Origin: Janthinobacterium sp. SUN073
Lineage (GTDB): Bacteria; Pseudomonadota; Gammaproteobacteria; Burkholderiales; Burkholderiaceae_D
Assembly (NCBI RefSeq): GCF_030397665.1
Contig: NZ_JAPUBT010000015.1
Coordinates: forward strand, 53,377 to 117,376
Direction: 5' to 3'
Length of the DNA: 64,000 bases
The notes beneath the pieces were generated by a model that worked only from the letters and a program-made list of their open reading frames with translations, was not told where the DNA came from and did not search any database. This document shows, in pieces, positions 63,949 to 64,000 of the stretch. A program made the translations under genes and the position numbers. The stretch's first letter is position 1. Each line of letters begins with the position of its first letter.

Positions 63949-64000
63949 ATTAACAGTCGATAAGTGTGGGCATTTGATGTAAGTGCAGCGTCAATCTTCG

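Overview
The window is high-GC, gene-dense DNA from a betaproteobacterium. The gene content and order (the cco/hemN locus, rsmI-lpoA-yraN-diaA-dolP, ybeD-lipB-lipA, liu/bio genes, and an rRNA leader at the right edge) suggest Burkholderiales, Oxalobacteraceae, most likely a Janthinobacterium-like organism. This placement is inferred from gene content and style; no database comparison was made. Most of the window is chromosomal housekeeping DNA. There is no integrase, transposase, CRISPR array or phage module.

Layout. (1) 1-12345, mainly minus strand: the cbb3 oxidase locus, read from the right as hemN, safE-like, ccoI, ccoS, then ccoN, ccoO, ccoQ, ccoP and ccoG (cut by the left edge). A perfect FNR/Anr box lies upstream of ccoN. 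Between ccoS and ccoN sits a plus-strand pair that does not belong to the pathway: a Tle3-type T6SS lipase effector and a Tla3-like (DUF2875) lipoprotein. (2) 12370-18688: an Aer-type PAS chemoreceptor with its own perfect FNR box, a PAS-PAS-GGDEF-EAL protein, two small membrane proteins and a LysE exporter. (3) 18792-25666: a FecR/DUF6600 surface protein, then ybeD and lipB-lipA, separated by a divergent MFS/MocR pair. (4) 25798-34524: ung; a YbhB-AraC-DUF2946-TonB receptor gene set with a divergent PepSY protein; a PaaI thioesterase; an ECF sigma/anti-sigma pair; and a TlpA thioredoxin. Two strongly palindromic intergenic elements lie here. (5) 34611-39506: the dolP-like, diaA, yraN, lpoA and rsmI envelope cluster, a TonB-like protein and tRNA-Pro. 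(6) 39598-52248, all minus strand: leucine/isovalerate degradation genes (liuB, liuC, liuD, liuE plus a ghrA-like gene), with the complete biotin pathway bioA-bioF-bioD-bioB embedded just upstream of the biotin-carrying liuD. ychJ and a DadA-like oxidase follow. (7) 52379-62276: a serine beta-lactamase-like hydrolase and a plus-strand peptidoglycan-recycling cluster (GntR regulator, murQ, ampG, digH-like glycosidase, amino-sugar kinase, amidase, LysR, D-Ala-D-Ala dipeptidase). (8) 62277-64000: an NSS transporter and the promoter/leader of an rRNA operon whose 16S gene starts beyond the window.

How it fits together. Region 1 builds and matures a high-affinity terminal oxidase: CcoI/CcoS for copper and assembly, HemN for anaerobic haem synthesis. 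FNR/Anr appears to couple this to aerotaxis. Region 6 couples the making of biotin to one of its consumers, 3-methylcrotonyl-CoA carboxylase. Region 7 covers uptake and breakdown of cell-wall fragments. The most unusual items are the orphan effector cassette splitting the cco locus, the bio-in-liu arrangement, the DigH-containing recycling cluster, and the long nested hairpin between ung and the TonB receptor.
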